Source: Thermoplasmata archaeon (GTDB lineage: Archaea; Thermoplasmatota; Thermoplasmata; Lutacidiplasmatales; UBA184). Taken from it: a stretch of DNA of 8,820 bases. Positions 5,919 to 8,820 of the stretch are shown here, piece after piece. Position 1 is the first letter of the stretch. Each line of letters opens with the position of its first letter. Below the pieces are notes generated by a model that was not told where the DNA came from, ran no database searches, and worked only from the letters and a program-made list of their open reading frames with translations. The stretch spans positions 1 to 8,820 of the forward strand of contig JASHWZ010000048.1 in the NCBI GenBank assembly GCA_030043865.1. Direction: 5' to 3'. Position numbers and translations under genes: made by a program.

Positions 5919-7445
5919 CTAGGCCCCCCGTCCTTCGAGCCGAGCGAGGTCGTCGTCGAACAGCTCGCGGAAGTCGTTTCGCCCGAGGGCGACCAGCGCC
6001 AGCCGGCCGATCCCGATCCCCCACGCAGCCACTGGCACCTCAACGTTCAGCGCCCGGGTGAGCTCGGGGCGGAAGATCCCCCCGGGGAACACCTCGATCC
6101 ACCCGAGGCGAGGATGACGTACGTACCCCTCGATCGACGGCTCGGTGAACGGGAAATAACTGGGTCGGATCTTGAGCTCCCGGACTCCGATCGCCTCGGT
6201 GAGCGAGCGGAACATCCCGACCAGGTGGCGAAGGGTCGTTCCCTCCTCTCCGAGGACCCCTTCGCATTGCGTGAACTCGACCCCGTGCGAAGCGTCGACC
6301 TCCTCGCGACGGAAGTTCCGGTCGAGCGAGAACATCCGGAACGGCGGCTTCGGTCGCCGGGCCAGGAACCGGGCGGAGACGGCGGTCGTCTGCGATCGGA
6401 GCACCGGACGGGCGGCCACCTTGAGATCGTACGGGCCGCCCCACCCCGGACCGATCGGCGTGTCTTCGCCCGGCAGCGGTCGACCTTCGTGCACGGCCGC
6501 GACGCGCGCGACCAGGTCCTCGGCCGGCAGATGTCCCTCGATGCCCTCGAGGGAGAGGGCGTCGTGGATCGATCGTGCGGGGTGGTCCTGCGGCATGAAC
6601 AGGACGTCGTCGTTCCAGAACTCGGTCTCGAGCAGTGGACCCTCGGCTTCTTCGAACCCGAGGCCCACGAGGATCTCTTCGAACTGCTCCAACCAGGCGA
6701 CGTATGCGTTCGGGCGCGCGCCGGTGAGGAACGGTACCGGCGCGCGGACGTCGTACGGCCGGAACGGCCGGTCCTTCCACACTCCGGAGCCGAGGATCGC
6801 GGGTGTAAGCGCTCCCAGCCAATCGGCCTCGGACGCCGCGAGCGGGAGGCGGCGGCCCTCTTCGGACGGAGCCCACCGCTTGATCGAACGCCGCTCAGTG
6901 CGCACGAGCCCGCGACGCTCGAGGGCGGCGACGATCGCCTCGTCGACCTCCTCCTCGCCGTTCGCCACCTGTTTCAGCACGACCTCGTCGGGCAAGAGCG
7001 CCTCCGACGGCCGGGACTCCCGGAGGCGGAACGGGACGCCGTCCTCGAGGTACCCGCGGCGCCGCAGGATGCCGACGGCGGCCGACCGTTCCTCGTCGTT
7101 CAGCCCCTCCGCGGCCGCCGCGTCCGGAGCGAGCGTTCCACCGTGCCGTTCGAGCGCCGCGAGGAACCGGCGCTCCGGAAGCCCGTGGGCGAGGGCGTCC
7201 TGCCCGCGCGGCGTGAGTCGCCGCAGCGACTCCGGCTCCTCCTCGACGACCACGAGGTGCTTCGCGCGCAGCCGCTGCAGGCTCCCCCGGAGCTGGTCGA
7301 TGGCGATCCCGCTCTGCCGGGCGAGTTCTTCCTCCTCCACGGGGGGCTGCGGGGCATCGCGGAGTGCGACCAGCACCGAACGCTCGGGCCCCGACAGCGC
7401 GACCGGGGCCGCCCCGTCCGATGCACCGTCCGATGCATCGGGCAC
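5919..7445 (-). CDS. pheS: Phenylalanyl-tRNA synthetase alpha subunit (archaeal type)
   Basis: The class II catalytic subunit that attaches phenylalanine to tRNA-Phe. From GTG 7445 it is 508 residues. The N-terminal 200 or so residues are winged-helix-like repeats (ALSGPERSVLVALRD.., RRFLAALERHGG.., VDEAIVAALERRGLV), as in archaeal/eukaryal PheS. The class II core follows: motif 1 region AYVAWLEQFEEILVGLGF, then FWNDDVLFMPQDHPARSIHD, LRSQTTAVSAR, motif 2 FSLDRNFRREEVDASHGVEFTQCEG, RPSYFPFTEPSIEGYV, and motif 3 GIGIGRLALVALG. The usual 'ELGG.GIFRPE' reads EVFPGGIFRPE. A TTG four codons upstream (7457) is also open. GTG 7445 is preferred because it sits 27 bases from the TATA centre, whereas TTG 7457 would be only about 15 away. 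The extra residues would carry no conserved sequence. A 12-base direct repeat (CCGTCCGATGCA on the plus strand, about 7416-7439) encodes a small GASD repeat at the N-terminus. Confidence 0.94.
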   Translation of the reverse strand: MPDASDGASDGAAPVALSGPERSVLVALRDAPQPPVEEEELARQSGIAIDQLRGSLQRLRAKHLVVVEEEPESLRRLTPRGQDALAHGLPERRFLAALERHGGTLAPDAAAAEGLNDEERSAAVGILRRRGYLEDGVPFRLRESRPSEALLPDEVVLKQVANGEEEVDEAIVAALERRGLVRTERRSIKRWAPSEEGRRLPLAASEADWLGALTPAILGSGVWKDRPFRPYDVRAPVPFLTGARPNAYVAWLEQFEEILVGLGFEEAEGPLLETEFWNDDVLFMPQDHPARSIHDALSLEGIEGHLPAEDLVARVAAVHEGRPLPGEDTPIGPGWGGPYDLKVAARPVLRSQTTAVSARFLARRPKPPFRMFSLDRNFRREEVDASHGVEFTQCEGVLGEEGTTLRHLVGMFRSLTEAIGVRELKIRPSYFPFTEPSIEGYVRHPRLGWIEVFPGGIFRPELTRALNVEVPVAAWGIGIGRLALVALGRNDFRELFDDDLARLEGRGA

Positions 7446-7468
7446 GGCGGCGACCAAGAGGGCGCGCG

Positions 7469-7480
7469 ATTTAGACTTTC
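7469..7480 (-). promoter_or_regulatory. Promoter of pheST (BRE plus TATA box)
   Basis: The minus strand reads GAAAGTCTAAATC: a purine-rich BRE-like GAAAG followed by TCTAAAT centred at 7472. It is the only AT-rich stretch in the 75 bases between the sedolisin stop (7521) and pheS. The first base of GTG 7445 is 27 bases downstream, so the transcript is probably leaderless. The rest of the gap, 7481-7520, is GC-rich; no T-run terminator for the sedolisin gene is visible there. Confidence 0.6.
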
Positions 7481-7520
7481 TCCGCCGCGGAGGGGGTCGG
7501 CGCCCGGGGCACGGGAGGGG

Positions 7521-8820
7521 TCAGTACGCCGGACCCGACGGAGGAGGTTCCGGTGTCGACGGGGGCGGCGACGGGGCCGGCGTCGCGGGCGTGGAGGGGG
7601 GCGGAGCCGAGGTCGACGGAGGCGGCCCGGAGGCCACCGGCGGGGGTGAAGACCCCGTCGCGGAGACGGCCGCGCCCGACGACCCGAACCTCGTCAACTT
7701 CGGGGGATGGCGTCCGAGGATCCCGCCCACGGTGATGCAGACGGCCATGATCACGACGAACAGGATCACGTTGTACGGGTAGACGGCGAGGTAGGCGAAG
7801 CTCGGGACGAAGCCGAGCAGGTTCACGCTCACCGACGTCGAGACGTTCCCGTAGTAGCCTCCGCCGGTGATCGCGGCCGTCGCGACCGCGCTCGCTCCGA
7901 GGTAGCAGTAGGGCACGGTGAAGCGGGCGACGACCCCACCCGAGGCGTTCGTGAGCGGGGTCTCGAGACCGAACGTTCCCGAGCAGGGCCCGCCGACACC
8001 GCCCGAGCTGAGGTAGAGGACCACGTTGACCCCGGTGAGCGGCGCGCCGCTCGAGTAGTTCGCTACGGCCGCGCTGACCGTCACCGTCCCGCCCGGGGCG
8101 ACCGGCGAGGGCGAGGCGACGACCGTCAGATTGACGAAGCTCGCCACGAAGTGCTCGTACAGGTAGACGCCCTCGGGCGAACCCCATCCGGTCGCGGTGT
8201 CCCAGCCCGGGTCGGCCGCGCCGAGGCAGTTGCTGCCGGTGGTGATGTCGTGGAACGGTGGGTCCACGAGCGTCGTGTTGGCGCCGAGGGCGTAGATCTC
8301 GGGGGTGAGGAAGCCGAAGTTCGTGCCGTGCAGCGCGTCCATCTCCGTGACCATACCGGCCCAGAGCGGCGTCGCGAAGCTCGTACCCGCGCCCGCCGCG
8401 TTCTGGCCGTCATAGTACATGTAGTTGTACCCGGCCGTGGCGGCGACGTCGGGCATCCCGCGGTGTCCGTTCGCCGAGATCGGGGCCGCGGCGCTGCCGA
8501 CCAGCTGCCAGGACGGAGCGGAGAACTGCGCCGAGAATCCGCCGCCGCTCTCGGACCAGGCGGACTCGCTGAACCCGGTGATCCCGCCGAGCGTGCCGCG
8601 CTGGAGCGCGACGGAGGTGCCGCCCACCGCGACGACCTGGGGGGAGGCGGCTGGGTATTCCGGTTGGACGCCCCCCTGGCAGCCGGCTTCGGCGTCCCCC
8701 CCGAGGTCGCCGGTCGCCGCGAACAGCGTGATCTTCTCGTGCGCGGCCACGGCGAAGTCCGACTCGAAGGCGTTCGAGAGCGTCGGGTCGGCGCCGTCGG
8801 CGGAGCCGAACGACATCGAG
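7521..8820 (-). CDS. Membrane-anchored S53 peptidase (sedolisin), C-terminal part, cut by window edge
   Basis: The C-terminal 432 or so residues of a secreted serine-carboxyl peptidase. Numbered from the Met codon at 8816: MSFG at the edge, FAATGDLGG with the oxyanion Asp37, SPQVVAVGGTSV, SESGGGFSAQFSAPSWQ (88-104), RGMPDVAATAGYN, and GTSFATPLWAG with the catalytic Ser146. HDITTGSN and PGWDTATGWGSPEG (189-216) form the S53 calcium site. The propeptide, signal peptide and catalytic Glu/Asp lie beyond the window. After the protease come an Ig-like beta domain (about 228-335, with Cys278 and Cys304 able to form a disulphide), one membrane helix (about 348-368, NVILFVVIMAVCITVGGIL), and a tail RHPPKLTRFG followed by about 45 residues rich in Pro, Ser and Thr. 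The expected topology places the protease outside and the tail inside. Sedolisins act at acid pH, which suggests extracellular protein breakdown for carbon and nitrogen. It has no obvious link to pheST. Confidence 0.9.
   Translation of the reverse strand, partial: SMSFGSADGADPTLSNAFESDFAVAAHEKITLFAATGDLGGDAEAGCQGGVQPEYPAASPQVVAVGGTSVALQRGTLGGITGFSESAWSESGGGFSAQFSAPSWQLVGSAAAPISANGHRGMPDVAATAGYNYMYYDGQNAAGAGTSFATPLWAGMVTEMDALHGTNFGFLTPEIYALGANTTLVDPPFHDITTGSNCLGAADPGWDTATGWGSPEGVYLYEHFVASFVNLTVVASPSPVAPGGTVTVSAAVANYSSGAPLTGVNVVLYLSSGGVGGPCSGTFGLETPLTNASGGVVARFTVPYCYLGASAVATAAITGGGYYGNVSTSVSVNLLGFVPSFAYLAVYPYNVILFVVIMAVCITVGGILGRHPPKLTRFGSSGAAVSATGSSPPPVASGPPPSTSAPPPSTPATPAPSPPPSTPEPPPSGPAY

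Noticed and set aside
6148..6165. AT-rich stretch inside pheS (minus strand AGTTATTTC) as a possible promoter
   Set aside because: It encodes the conserved SYFPF segment of PheS and no start codon lies at a suitable distance downstream, so chance or coding constraint explains it.
7530..7650. GGAGGCGG-like repeats at the end of the sedolisin gene as a repeat element
   Set aside because: They are the coding sequence of the Pro/Ser-rich tail (CCN and TCN codons on the minus strand), imperfect and without regular spacing, so not a CRISPR or other array.

Overview
The window is archaeal, GC-rich (around 70% by eye), and densely coded on the minus strand only. The evidence for Archaea is an archaeal-type uS2 directly downstream of enolase, an archaeal/eukaryal-type two-subunit PheRS with winged-helix-like repeats at the PheS N-terminus, a TrmB-like regulator, TATA-type promoter elements about 26 bases upstream of start codons with no leader, and a membrane-anchored sedolisin. 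Together these suggest a high-GC member of Thermoplasmatota (uncultivated soil or sediment lineages). That placement is inference and was not tested by phylogeny.

Layout in the direction of transcription (right to left): the C-terminal part of a cell-surface S53 peptidase (sedolisin) with an Ig-like domain, one membrane helix and a proline-rich tail (7521-8820, cut by the window edge); a TATA promoter, then pheS (5919-7445) and pheT (4221-5915), 3 bases apart; a second TATA element lying over the pheT stop codon, then the large subunit of methylmalonyl-CoA mutase (2514-4196), methylmalonyl-CoA epimerase (2106-2501), enolase (898-2109 plus stop) and ribosomal protein uS2 (234-890), all spaced by 12 bases or fewer or overlapping; a third TATA element, then the start of a TrmB-type helix-turn-helix regulator (1-179, cut by the edge).

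Functionally the window joins translation (PheRS, uS2), glycolysis/gluconeogenesis (enolase) and the propionyl-CoA to succinyl-CoA route (epimerase plus mutase). The B12-binding mutase subunit, the MeaB-type chaperone and propionyl-CoA carboxylase are not here and must be elsewhere. The main points beyond routine annotation are: the epimerase appears to start at CTG, in the same frame as the mutase and just after its TGA; start codons fall into two classes, leaderless at promoters and Shine-Dalgarno within the operon; an AT-rich codon island in the end of eno may be an internal rps2 promoter; and the enolase is divergent, with the catalytic set intact but family motifs changed. I see no CRISPR array, RNA gene, mobile element, defence island or evident new multi-gene system. 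No gap between genes exceeds 75 bases.
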